A stretch of 64,000 nt of DNA from Syngnathus acus. Taxonomy: Eukaryota > Chordata > Actinopteri > Syngnathiformes > Syngnathidae. Location: the NCBI RefSeq assembly GCF_901709675.1, contig NC_051095.1, positions 13,095,456-13,159,455 on the forward strand. Direction: 5' to 3'. This document shows positions 1-13,758 of this stretch, piece by piece (the first letter of the stretch is position 1; every line of letters starts with the position of its first letter). The notes beneath the pieces were generated by a model. It searched no databases. It was not told the origin of the DNA and saw nothing but the letters and a program-made list of their open reading frames with translations. The translations under genes and the position numbers were made by a program.

Positions 1-144
1 GAGTCTAAGGGATTCCGCAGGCTTCAAGGCGTAGCCCACAATACAAACTTTAAAAAGCCACTCATATTAGTAACCATCCTGGTCAATATCACCGTAACAA
101 AATGCATGCTGTCAAAAGTTATTTTTGTTAATATTTTGGGGCGT

Positions 145-310
145 CTGGAACGGATTGATTTTATTCACATTATCTTCAATGGGAACGGTTATTTTGGATT
201 TCATGTATTTTAGTCAGACATTCTGGAACAGATTGATTTTATTCACATTATCTTCTATAGGAACAGTTGTTTTGGATTTTATATATTATAGTCAGACATT
301 CTGGGACGGA
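145..310 (+). repeat. 78-bp tandem duplication
   Basis: Two successive copies (145-222 and 223-300) share most of their bases and a third copy starts at 301. The unit begins CTGGAAC and ends CAGACATT. Because 78 is divisible by 3, the duplication keeps one frame open and gives an 80-codon ORF with repeating hydrophobic text. I see no sign that it is a gene. Confidence 0.8.
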
Positions 311-3300
311 TCCACTGTACTCATAAACATTGGCACGCAAATGCTGCATCACTATCGAGTCAAATAATAAAAAAATAAAATAAAAACAGTTCTTTCTTGT
401 TATAATTGATCAGTAAGTAATATTTTCAGAGAAGCCGTTTAAAAAGATCCTAAAGCAACAATGCAAAAATAATACAGGCATATTACAGATCATTTTGAAG
501 AAGAAAGATCTGGCTTGTGGTTTACAGCTCTTTTTCATTATCGGAAAAAGTAATGAAAATCAGCAAGCTCACTTTGGCATAATCCTGCTGACACAGACTA
601 ACACAGAAATCTAATTAGACGGAGCAGATGCAATATAGTTATCATGCTGATAAATGTGTTGACGGTGAAGAAAAAACAATTAAAGGATAAACATGTCTTT
701 TTCTCGACATTATCAACCTCAGTTTATTTGTCAGTTCATTGGGGAGCCATTCATGATTTGTAGTGTGCTTAAAACACAAAGAATAGAATGGAAAATAACT
801 GCAAAAAATTGCTTTTTGAGTGCCAGCAATAAGGGAATTGTGGTTGAACAATGTCATGCATTGCTGCCACAAACAATGTTGTTGGGGGAGAAAAATGCTC
901 TAGTGATACTTTAGTTGTTAGAGAGTGCAATTTTCAAAGAGGAAAGTTGAGAAAAAAGAAAATAAATATAGTGCAGAAACTTTTAGATCTCATAATAATA
1001 CAGTATTAGTCAGTGTGGTATGGCACTGTATGTATCTTCTAAATAATCATACTCAAGATAAATGTCAGAATATGCACCTGCCATAGTGCTTCCCACTTCG
1101 CTGAACTGCAACTTTGTGAACTTGCTTTCCCCCCCACCCAGTGTTAGCTAACCTCCAGAACTATGTTGACAGCAAGCAGCATTATCATTCAGCTATGCAA
1201 TCTCTGCTGGTTGTAAGCACATTAACAATGCATGAGTAACTGTATCTTTAAAAATACATAAAAACACGCAAACATTTGCAAAATGCTGACCGAGCGCTTT
1301 CACTTTCCTGTATATGCCTGCGTGTAGATAAATAGATGACATGACTCGATCTTGCAGGAACAAATGTGATTGAGGCATCCTTTGAATCCCAATAAATAAA
1401 AATAAAAAACCTTGCCCTCATTGGTTTGAATGGCAAGCAAAACACCTGGACGTATTTTGCTTTCACTTTAGTTGATGAGCACAGCGCCCTGGGGAGAGGG
1501 ATAAATAATCCTCTTTAATCACAGCACGGCATGTTAAGAGAGAAGATTAAACCAAAGATGTGTCTTTGTGTGGGTACTTAAAAGAGATGTACGTATTTCG
1601 GGGGACTACTAAACATCCATCCATCAACCATGATGCGCATGAATTAAAACATCCCGGCATGGGTTGAATGGAAGCCATTTAATGTGTGTATAAAAATGGC
1701 TGGATATGAACTGATGAAAAATGTACTGCATGTTACAGACTGTAATCACTTTTATTCACTCAACATCAAACTGTATAAAACTGTGCATCTCTGTTATTAA
1801 GGCTAATTTAATTTTGAAATGGATTGTGCCACATTTAACAACTGTCTGTGCTTCAGACCGGTGTAATCCCTAAATGGATTGTCGTCTAACCATGTGCGTT
1901 GGGATACAATAGTGGAGCCCACTCACACTCAGGTAATTCAGCATGTTAAGTGGATTCTTGCTTTGATAGTCATTCAACTGCATCCTACACAATGCTGCCA
2001 TGTACCCTGAGCAGCCAAAACATCAGATCTAATGAGGTCCATAACAAGAGTTGGATCAAGCAATTGGCCTTCATGAAGATAATGATGGTCAGTTTTGATT
2101 AACACGAGAATTACTTTAACGGTTTGCAGTGGTGTGGAACTACATGGCAACAAAAAGCCATTGACAAGTAAATGAAACAAGAATTGAATTTTATTCCCAT
2201 TCATTCAATGGGGTAAGATGATTTTATAATAGTATTTGATTAAACCCAAGGCATCACTGTATATATTTTGTGTCCTAATCAATGCCCAGTATTGGCAGAC
2301 ACTTGAATTGTTTGAAATGTATCACTTGAAAATTAAATAAATTGGATATAAAAGGCACTAATTGGGCATTTCGACTCGCAGTCAATTCAGCACCTCTGCA
2401 AAGGCAGAATTTTTCATGCAAAACTTTTCCTTATCACAAATGGGGGGAAAACACGCTGCTGAGACCTGTCATGCTGAATATACATATATTGCACACAAAA
2501 AATGGGCTTTTGACACATTAATGAATCCCCATAAACAAATCAAATATGGGCTGCCTTGAAACTCAACACTTTCTCCGTACAAAACAGGCACACACTGACG
2601 ACCGCAAAAGGACATGCTTATCAAATCATCTGTGAAGTGAACGGATCAGAGAAAAAAGTTTGGACACAAAAAAAAAAAAAGCAATGCTTGAGAAAATCCT
2701 GATGAGAAAGCGTTTCATTATCAACCAAAGGGCACTCTGCATGTTTGTCAGAGCTCGAACCAACCAGAGCTGCCCGTTCTAGCTTTGGACAATAGTGACA
2801 ATAGGATAAGTGGATAAATACCTCCCATAAATAGTCATGTCATTTCCTACGCCCTGATAATGCAGCTGGGTCGCTGCCGCACAGAGCGCCTCTATCAGAT
2901 GCCGATTTACAACAATGGCGGATAGATGGCAATTATAAGATGGTAATTGTGTGCGGTGTTTGTCGTGTTTCCTGTACGCCTGCTGCAGAGGTGTGTGTGT
3001 GACGGTTTTGTCTGCGATGAGGACGTGATCAGACAATGACAATGATCTACTGGCAGTGGGGAAGAGGAAGCTGGGCCTCGGGGTTGGTTTGAAGCCTTTG
3101 AAGGCTCTACTCACACTCGCATGTCACTTTGTTCAACATGTTAGGATAACCCAAGAGACAGGCTTATTGTCACCATGCATTAGAGTGCATTACTGAAATA
3201 ATGACGATAAACCCTTGTAATTTCCATTCATGTTTTAGCATGATTGGCCAAATTTGCTTATAATACCAGGTATGAAATGTAGCACACGTTATGTGAACAT

Positions 3301-4029
3301 CATTTTGTTAAAAGACAATTTATTTTCTACCATTATTCTTTTTTTTAAGATTTTTTCGCAATGTGCTTGTTGTGAAGACGATATATGTTATACGACAATG
3401 CTTTCACTTTCACTTTATAATAAAGACAAAAAAAAATATGGATTCTTTAAATTGTTCCCTTAATTCGTCCATATTTTTAAACAACTGAACTGCAGCCGCC
3501 AAATACTTTGAAGACGCAAGCGGCATTTTTATGGTAAACTGATTATCAGGCTGTCAGCGGAACCAATATTTTGCAAAGACGGACAGGCAGCGCACTATTA
3601 TTGCTACAAAGAGCAGGAAATATAAAATCATTAGTCATCAGGGGAGTACATTAAGCGAGTCAAGGAATGAGACGGAAGTTTGACAGTTTGGCTGCTTTAC
3701 AATGTGCACGTTACTGTCACACTGCCAGATATCCTCAAAGGACAATATCAAAAACCTAGGTCACATTGAATTGATCATGCTCAAAGCCAAATAATACTTG
3801 ATGTGCCCTGACATTCAGTCAAGTAGCAAGCAGCATTTATTAGTGGATTTTTCATCTGAGGTTGGGATGACATTAGATTTGACTGCAACCAGAAGGCACA
3901 CTATATTTAGATCTGTATTAGTGAGTACTTTCAGCAAATAAAGCGGCAATTTGTAGTAATTCGCCTATTAAAAAAGGGCCAAATTATGGTACGTTGTCTT
4001 TTTTCATTTGGTTTCAAAATCCCAACAAT

Positions 4030-4096
4030 AGGGAGAGTTTGGGAATTGAAGAAAAATAATCTATAGGGAGAGTTTGGGAATTTAAGAAAAAAATTG
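4030..4096 (+). repeat. 35-bp tandem duplication
   Basis: The string AGGGAGAGTTTGGGAATT occurs at 4030 and again at 4065, each time followed by an A-rich tail. This is a simple local duplication in AT-rich DNA. Confidence 0.75.
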
Positions 4097-6900
4097 CATA
4101 GTATCTATGTAGTGCATTTTAATTATTTATTGACTCTTTAAGGGAAAAATAAATTAAACAAAAAATATTTTAACCGTGTGCCTGTAGCGCTTTGCAATTA
4201 TAATGAATGAAAAGTGCATTCTAAATATATTATTCTCATTACTATTACAAGACTTGATTTTGAATGTGTAATAATTGAATTTGCTTAAAGCATTATTCCT
4301 AAAAAAAAAAATGTCCATAGAGTGCCATGCAAACTATTCAACAAGTTTATCTCTCAGATCCACAATGCAGGTTCTTTTGTGGTTCAATATGCAATCTCAG
4401 TTCACGTATTACCCAAGCAACGCATCTGCTGCCTCTATTACTCCGATTTGTTGTGACAGTTCGGAGGGTGCGCACATAAGCCGCAACTCGGCACACAGTA
4501 ACAGCCGTAGGTAAACAAATTAAACATATACAATTTAGAGACGGTTTCCCTTTAAAGGCCTCACTTCATTAACATGAGTCTCAACTGGGGGGAAAAAACA
4601 AAGAAACACGCCCGTTTTCACTCCGTGACAGTGGCTCCGATGGACTAAACTCCTTTTCTCCTTTACTCGCCGATTCACTCCATCTCTTTCCATCTCCCGT
4701 ATCGGCGCAATCAGGCTAATGAGGCTAGCGCATTCTTTTTCCCTTCCTGCTTGCTAAAGTGCCGATTGATTGGAGGGGTGGGAAAGCTCTTAACAAGGGA
4801 GGGGTGGGAGAAAAATAATTAGCAAGAATGAGCTTTTTTTTGCAAACTCCAACAGTTTGGCTTTTCTTTTTGCACTTATTTACTGACACGGGCAACATTA
4901 GGGATTAACTTTGCAAGGGTATACTACGTTAACTTCTCAATGTCAGGCTGTAAATCTGTCTCAAGCTGTAAACCCAAGCCCGTTTGTCTATGATGATGTC
5001 GAAATGGAAGCGTGGGTGGAGGTGGGCGGTTGATGCTATGGCGGGCAAAACTCTGGAGATGTGCAAAACAGCATGAAGCGTTATGATTTTTCATCCATCT
5101 TCCCTGACACAAACGACAGTGGAGCATCCCACACAAACTCAAGGCAGTGAACCTTGAAAGCTCCAAATTTTCAGTACGCTGAGGACATTAACGCCGTCGC
5201 CCAAATGACCAGTAAAGTCATGTTTCTGACAGTGGCGGCGTGATTAACTCGGACAGATCTGGACTGGAAAAAGTGGAGCAGTGGCCCTGTCTAAAGTCAT
5301 ACTGCGGCTAATTCACACAGCCACCGCAGTCTCTCAGAAGCACGCCGTCGGCAAAGACGTAGATTCGAGAGGACAGACTGGACATAACAACGTGACTCCA
5401 GAGCTGTGATGTAAACTGATAAAGATTCCAGCGTGTGGATTAAAAATAGGATTAGACAGGGCTAAGCAGCCAAGTTACAAAATACAACTTTTGAGAACTA
5501 CAACTTAGTGTGACAGACTTTGGTGATCATATTCATCACCGTGAAGTGGTTAATTAAGAGTAATTAAGTGTAATGTCAAACTAATTTAAGATTTTTGCAA
5601 TCGTAAGGCTCATTAAGCCAGAGCACTTCTCAAGCGTCTTGGGAGGCCAACACACAGCATGTCCACTCCACTGTGACAGGCTACTATAGTATAGACACTG
5701 ATTGAATTTTACTGTGATTCCATCAATCAATATAACGTTTGAAAAATGTATTCTATTTGAGAAAATTATTGATAGAGACCAATCAGGGCTTTGCATTTTG
5801 ATATTCTGGGATTAGTATGTTTATTCTTAGAGCTGCTCTGTGTGCCTTGACTTGCCAGCTCTGGACAAATAACTTTTTTTTTTTCATAGACTTGGAATGA
5901 AAATTAGGGTTGTAGACAAATGTGATGTATATTATACGGAAAATTTGCATTTTAATTTACAGGTTGATGCAAATAAAATTTGGGAGTAATGTATGTGTAA
6001 CGTGGAAATTTCTAATTAACCTTAAAGTCTGTAAATTGTCAAGTGATGGAATTTATGGCACTATGACTATATCTTTATTGTAAACACAAAACTGTGAACA
6101 AATAAGTATGTTGTGTGTCCTACACAGAAGCAAATCAGATGCAGACTCATAAATCCAGGGTAATTTCATAATTTGTTTCAATGTAAACAGAATGTGTTTA
6201 GGAAGCATTGCAGTTTACGATTCACAGCGTTCCCTCTTGCCCAGGTTAACGTTAAATGTTACATTGGATGCTGTCTGTTGCCTCTACAGCAGCCAAATGT
6301 GCAAAATCTCTTTCCAAATTTAGACGTGTTTGCTGCATTCAATCTGCCCTCTAATGCTGCAGCTCAGTAGGTGTAATCATAGTGTAACCGCAATGGTCTA
6401 CCCTCTAAAAGTCCCTTTTGTGCAGTATTCCTTGCCAGCTTGTCTGTTGTGTTAATATCTCGGCATGCTGCCCAGCTCTGTTTTGAATAGAAAGAACCGT
6501 TGGTCGGTTTTGGATCACATTACCTGCACAGATGCCTTGTTTCAATTGATAAAACTTTTTAGACTCAACCTTTCCCTTGATGGGAGGGGCTTTTTTCCTC
6601 CCCCTCCATATTTCATTCATCTCGTTTTCTGACATTTCAAACCGTGAACAATTGATGGGAGATTAAGCACTAATGAAAATAGCGTAAAGGTTGCATCGAA
6701 AGCTAAGGAAAGTCTTTTTCCACCTATTTTCGAATAAGTGACGAGCCAAATGAAAAAGAGTTAACCCATCCAGACAAATGAATGAAATGTCATCTCATCC
6801 AAGAACTTTTACAATTGACACTGCTGTGATATAAATGCTTCTCTGGTTTTCATCGCTGATCACAATCTGATATAATCTACCTGACTCTGATGGATTCACC

Positions 6901-6906
<6 letters not shown>

Positions 6907-6937
<31 letters not shown>

Positions 6938-6959
6938 GCCGCTTTCCCTCTCTCTCTCT
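6907..6959 (+). repeat. (TC)n microsatellite
   Basis: An uninterrupted TC run occupies about 6907-6933, and a shorter one lies at 6948-6959. Confidence 0.9.
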
Positions 6960-9900
6960 AAGCAACACCAGTTTCCAACGCCAAGTGCTCATGTGTAAAC
7001 AGCTGAACGACAGAAAAGTGGAAATATGTCCGTTAGCGGAGCTTGGGGGGTCCTAGTGGACGATGCATTCAGTGACTAATTGCAACACTGTGACTGTAAG
7101 AGCAGGCGTTATAGTTCATATCAGTAGGAAGTTCGTACAAAGCTGTATTCTCCCGCTATCATTTACATTGCACGGTTAAAAAGCTGATTTTCTAAAGGAA
7201 TTAATGAAACCCATGACTGAAATGGTTAAAAAATTCACTTTGAAGGAACAACATCACAACTTTTAATTGCTTTGAATCAATAAGTGGAGAAAGGGTTTTT
7301 GTTTCATCTCAACACATCAAGCAACTCATGCATCAATAAATAAAGTTTTTTTTTTTTTTTTTAGAGCTCGGTATGTAAAATGTTTGTCTGGAGTAGCAAA
7401 ACTTGGTGTGACAAGTTGCATCTTGTAATATGAGCCTGTCTTAAGAGGAGCTGACAAGAGCTCTAGGGTAGATGTATGGTAAGTGCAGCGCAGAGAAGCA
7501 GTGGGAGCGCACGCTGAGCGCCCCGTTGGGACCGCAGCCACACGGAGAGTCTCTCCTCTGGGTTTTCCATCATCTACTCAGACCTACTAGCAGTTAAATC
7601 CGATGGATCACAAAATGCCCCTCCAGATTAGAGGCTCAGATAAGTGACTTGATGACAAAGTGGTTTGAGGATAAAACACAACCTTGAGAAAGACTCAAAT
7701 ATTACATATACACACACGTATATATAATTACTCAATACTTTGTGTCTTTTGGTCTGTCTTACGCTCCACAAATACTAAAACGTGTGCAAATCGCTACAGA
7801 GGTGTTTTACTAGTCTACGTTTTTTTGTACCAAGTTTTGCTTTAACCGGCCACTCAGCGGGCAGAAAGATGCAGATTGAATTGAGGGCCAGATGTTTTGC
7901 CTTGGCTGACCCTGTGAGGATGAATCTGAAATCAGATTGGTTAAAGAAACAGTCCCATTGCGAATGTAGTTGACATAGCATGACTGATTCTGGAGGCCCT
8001 GGAAATGGCAGCCCAGGGGCAGAGGCATACATATAGCTTGTTGGGACTAAATCAAAACAATTGATGAAACAAATTGGAGGAATTCTTTTTGCAAATATAG
8101 TTCAGTGCTTGTTTGTGTTAAGAGCAGCAGAGAAGTCCAGCCTTGTTGGCAAACAACCACCACAATTGGTGAAAACAGACGTGGTCGAAGGAAGTAAGTA
8201 GACCGAGACCACTTGGCGTGAGTCCGCTTGTTCATTTAGCGTAGCAAATTATAAGGGTGAAAACAGCATGAATCCTTCTACAGCACTTTACAACAAGCAC
8301 CCTATAATTTCTTTGGTGGAGCGAAATGTTGTCATTATTTTTGTTTTTGTTTTGTTCTGTTGTTTGTATTTTTGCAGGATTATGCAAACAGAAGCCAGTG
8401 GGGAGAATACGAATCATCATTTCTTTTTACCTGATTATATGCCAAGTACATTTTTAAGCAAATTAAATTTCTCAGAGTCTAACGGATGTAGTTTGATGAT
8501 AAATTTCCATTACCTTTGAAGGTATACAGTTTGAGAAATATTTTTGTCATCCCTTTTCATCATTTTTGAATTCAGTATTTATCCCACAAGAAATTCACAA
8601 TGTGATAATCTTGATGCGAATTGAACCTTGTCATGGCTGAAGCTTGCACTGTGCAACTGGTGTTTTTGTTTTGAAACTACAATTTGTTAAATAACAACAA
8701 CATAGCAATGTATGAACAGGGTCAACACGAAAAGACCTTTGCTGCCTCACTCCGAATTAAACCGTTTTTGGAGTCATTTAAAAAATCTTAATAATTTAGT
8801 TGCTGTGGATTAAAAATATAACATTTCTGCTAAATAAATGCTCATTATAGTAGCTCTACTAAAGACACCTGATAACCCTCATCAAGCAAATTTTAATCAA
8901 AAAGGTCCAAAATGGCCAGGAGCGCTCGTAATCAAAAGAAATTAATTAAACATTCGAATAATCAACTGCTGTTGCTGTTGTTTCCTTGGGCCTGACAATA
9001 ATATACAAGTCCAGGTACGTTTTATTTTTAAACATGTTATTTATTTCAGCCCCCTCTCACTTTACAACAGCTTTGATTACAACATCTATCGCTCACTCTT
9101 GTGCCATGGCGTAGGCGTACCTGCCTGAAATAGAGAACACCTCTGGTGAAATAATAAAAACAACACTGATGAAATCTCTTACTGACCTTCTTACTTAAAG
9201 GAGATGCCCTCGTACGCACAGTAAAAGCCTTTTAATCATTGCAACTTGACTTAAAATGTGACATTTTATCCAATGTGGGTTTCATATGGGTCATACTTTT
9301 GATTTTAACATGAGGAACTCATATACTCGCCTACAGTAGGTACACCAGAACAACCCAATGCAGTACAAGAGCAAGCAATCGTTCACTCTTTGTGCGTTGT
9401 GGGCGTGTAAGGTAGCAAGAAGAGGAAAAGAAGTTCAGCATCGACAAACACAATCTTGTGAGAAAACGTGATAGTAAAACTATTGTAATGGAAATTTTTT
9501 TGCTAATGTAGTTTATCAAGAAAGAACGCAACATCTCTATTCGATGCCTTTCCTTTGTTACTATTTACAATATTTTAATTTGTTTTTTAAGGCACATCAA
9601 TCATTTCCATATAAACACTATAAATGTACTTTTTTTGGGGTTGTTTCATGCTTTGCCACAGCTTCCGACACATTTTTCCTGTCAGTCACCTTTTCTGACA
9701 TGCATATACACCCACTCATTCATAGCTTTGATGGAGAGTGGCAAACTACTGACATGTCCTTCTAGCCAAACCATGTTGCATTAAATGACACGTTTTTACA
9801 TGATTGCTGAAGGTACCAGTGGGACTGTGCGTTTAGTGCAATCATTGACCCGCCTCATCCTCCCATCTAGACTTGCGCTCCCGACTTCTTATCAGCAAGG

Positions 9901-12900
9901 ACGTTAGCGTTGAGTGCAAGCACACACACTGACAGTTGCCGTCGCTCTCATCCTGTCTGGCACCTGCGGCCCCAAAAAAAGGAGGGGGGGGGGGACTAGC
10001 GAGCCTAATCTTGTATCTCTCAGCTGTTGCCAGGTTGAATTGGTTTCCACCAGCGGCCAACAGCTTTATCTGCTACCTGCAGAGAAAAGCTAGATGGAGC
10101 ATATCCCATACACACACATGCAACATGTTCAACGGTATCACGCATTCAGCAAAAGCATGTGCAGATGTGCACAAAGTCAGACGCAAATGTGTCATTACTT
10201 ATGCGCAAGATCTCATGTGCCAGCACATATTGTGACTCAAATGATGAAGATGAAGCACTGCAGCAGCTCTAAAGATATATTCTTTATCACTAGATGGTGC
10301 GGGGCTTAATTTTAGAGACAAATTTTTCTCATTTTAATAGTCCAGCCTGAAAGATTTATCGGACTTTGCCGTAGCATTTATTCCCAAGCACTGAGAGTGC
10401 TACTGCAAAAGAGGGCTTTGTATGAAAAATAGAGAGCAGAGCTAACCGTTTAGTTTTTAAATCTTTTTCCATTATTAAAGTTTAATCCTATGCAAATGGT
10501 GCTCGGGCCACAATAAATGGCATTTAACGTCAAACACAAATATACATTAAACACTGAGGTGGGAACTGGGAGGAGTAAGTGCTGGAGTGCAATTAAGGAA
10601 TCCAACTTTTGCAAATTGAAAATACAGTTTATTACCGCGGAGCAAATTTGCGTGAATCAATTTAAAGAAGGGTTTTTCGCTGCCGTGGCCTCCTACACAC
10701 ATACGCAGCCGCACATTGGCACGCATTCATTCATGTACACAATCCCTGAGAACTCAGCACTTCATCGACGTTTCATTGTGCAATCCATCTTAATCAGCCA
10801 GCCCATCAGAGACAATATATCCTCCCCTCCATCTTTCCTTCCTTCTCCAGACCAAGTGATTGAGGGGTGTAAAGAGGAGGATGTTCTTGCCTGACGTCTC
10901 CTCCCCCTTTGTATCGTACCTCCCCGTCCCCACCTCCAAGCCAGGACAGCTCTTAAGTGCTTGTGGGTTTTTATGTTTGTCATGTTTTATAGGCGTGGGC
11001 AGAAGCCAGGGGCAGTTAAAATGTAGAAGCAACGAGGGAAGGGGCGGGCCGGGAGGAGGAGAACGAGGCGGAGTAGGGAATTACTGTAAATCCAATCTCC
11101 ATTGAAAGCGACAAGAAAACGACATGCAGTGCCCGCCCACATTTCTGCAACGCCCCCGCGGGCGTGCTGACAAACGTCGTAAATGTGCATTTATTGGCGT
11201 GGTCTCTGCAGTGACGTTTTAAACGCAAAAATCTTTGAATGTTGTCACTCGGCCATGTGAAAAATTTAAAATGATCATTTTTACTTCTACAATCTGATGT
11301 CATATTTTAGCTCAGTTTTCTATGGTGTGATTATTCAAATCCAGCAGGTGCGCTAAAATACTGTCGTAAGATGAACATTTATGAAACACTTGTTTGAGTA
11401 TCATTAACATAATATCTTCTTTGTAGTAAATCAGACCTTGAAACAGAGCAGAAAGTGGAAGAACCTATTTTTGCTTTTTAAATTGAAGAATTTTTAGTCA
11501 CCTCAGTTTACTAACAAAAATTGGTCCACAATTTGGGGAAAAGCAAAATAAAATATTTCCACCTACTGAGATTGCGATTAATATGCAATTATTTTCATGA
11601 AAGGCAACTTATCTAGCGACTTCAAAAATTCGACATATGTCCGGTTACAACAATCATGCAAACAGGTCTGTGGCTGGATCACTTCAACTTTTCATGTTTC
11701 GTCAAACAATGCTATGTAAACATGCAGACTTCATATAACTACATAAATATATATACTGTACGTGTAAATCATAATAATAATCATAAAAAAAGCCTCCCGA
11801 CTGACGTAAATTCTTATTGTTTTTTTCTTTTGGATTAAGGCAATGTTTCACCTCCAAAGAGTACCTGGGGTGCCTATTTCTGTCAATAGAATAGGCGACA
11901 GAAATCCATGCAGAATGTAATAGGCACACACTCAGAAAAACACTCCCAGCCATCTGAGGATTGTTAGGCTGGTTTATATCCACATTAATTTGACGCACTT
12001 CTCTATATGAAATATAAACTATGTATGAGGGCACGTGTCCTCTGCCTTCATTTATTGCATACTCACCACTGCACATTTGGGAGTGTTTCTGTGTGGCCTC
12101 TGGCCATGAAGAACTCACCCCCACCTTATATTGGTCTACCAGTCAGCTAGTATGGCGTATAATTGGCCACAGTTGGCTTCAAGTGAATGTTTGCTGCCTG
12201 CCGTAGGCTAAGTGATGCAGCCACAAAATCAGCTATAGTCCAAGCCGCATGTCAACCGCTAGTTAAACTGCTTCCCGACACTCCTGCTAACCCGGCAGCT
12301 CTGCCACAGGAGAAGAAGTTTGATGGTGCTTATTTATTTGAGGCAAATAAGTCACCTTTTTATAATTGCTCTCTTGTCCTTAACTGTCTACCCACTGTCT
12401 CGTTTGAACGTCACGCGTCGAAGTGACCTCGCTCAAAGCCTCTCAGTCCATCAGTTAGTCAGCACGTGAAAAGGTCGGCCTCTTAGTCAACAAAAGACCG
12501 CTGAGAATGTCAGCGGGACAGCAAATCAGTCAGACAGAAGAAAGGATGGTCGGACGCCGCAGCCCAAAAACCCCTTTGAGGGCGCCCTGTACCTGCCTGT
12601 TGCCATGGAGATGCTGTCTGGGATTTAAATACTAGCCTCGCCCAGCCTCACTTATTTTTTTTATCTTATTCTCTTCCCTCTTCCAGTCTCCTATCTTGCT
12701 TTTTGTCTGAAAGACACGTTCCCTCTCGCTAAATGTTTTAAACACCCCACCTCACCTTGCCCCATCATCTCATCTGAACGACACTTTACTGGCGCTCATA
12801 CCATTTGCCGTGCTGTAAAAGCTCTTATAAAACAAGCGCAAACACACAAAATGCATCATCACGGACACAAATTACCATCACATACTGTATACAAGCACAT

Positions 12901-13758
12901 AATCCTCTTTGTTTGTGTGCACTTTTAATGTTTGCCTAAACACACAGCGGTGATGCCGCAAATGAGCGTGAATGGTCCACACGCTCACTTGGATGTTGGC
13001 ACCTGCTGACAGTCAGCTGCCAAATGGAGATCTATCATTTTCTGCTCCAGTCTCATCATCAAGCATCATTTAGGCATGCTGGCCCGCCTTTCCCCTCCCT
13101 TGACACTCTCCTGTGCCAAGACACAGATTACATTTCTCCCAAATGCACCGACAGCCTCGTGGAGACGGTGAAAGGATCATGTGTGGGCTATCACTGCCAT
13201 CTAATGGTTACTCTCAAGCAGTGTTTCACAGCTTGAATTGAGCAAGGCACGTAAATATCTAAACCTCTTCATCCTAACAAGGGTCGCCGTCATGCTGGAG
13301 CCTAGCCAAGCAGTCTTTGGTGAAGATGGATAAATTACATTTAAAAAAATCTCACTGCACTCCACCAGACAAAAAAATATCCTAAAATTATACAAACTAA
13401 AATGATGCTGATCATGTTTCAATTCCCACACAAATGTACTTATTCAGTGTCAAATAGGGGGCCTTCAAGTGGCTATACGTAGTTTGGCCACTCCAACATG
13501 TAGGGATGCGTGGGCATGAGTTGCTGAGCAAAGTAGCATCCATTTTTCAGCAAAACGTGGTATCGCGCATGAAATGCACAAACATTACAATAGCTCAATT
13601 TTCATCATTTTAAAGCCTCATTTGTTAGATAATACGTCACATTTTTTTATTCATTCAAATTTGGCAGAATTGTTGACAACACTTGCAATATGTCAAATTT
13701 AAAAGACATTTGTATACCGATTCAGTTAGATAGGAGCACTATTTACAGAGTCACATAC

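Larger units (their letters stand above)
1..13758. other. Non-coding stretch, probably a long macrod1 intron
   Basis: I found no exon here that continues macrod1 (the sequence after IVNA would encode a glycine-rich macrodomain loop) and no gene on either strand. Open frames are short, overlap in many phases and have no recognisable product. Because macrod1 exon 3 ends in a splice donor at 13758 and runs leftward, this stretch is most simply intron 3, which is also very long in mammals. It is AT-rich, with scattered microsatellites, two small tandem duplications and some GC-richer islands (about 2850-3100, 4660-4830, 11030-11190, 12540-12640) that could be conserved non-coding elements. A nested flrt1 gene, as in mammals, is not visible. 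Confidence 0.55.

Noticed and set aside
2779-3114. 111-codon minus-strand ORF
   Set aside because: No recognised domain or splice context that continues it; more likely non-coding sequence in the macrod1 intron.
10860-11303. Overlapping GC-rich ORFs on both strands
   Set aside because: Open frames reflect local GC content. None has a coding signature, and the region is better seen as part of an intron.
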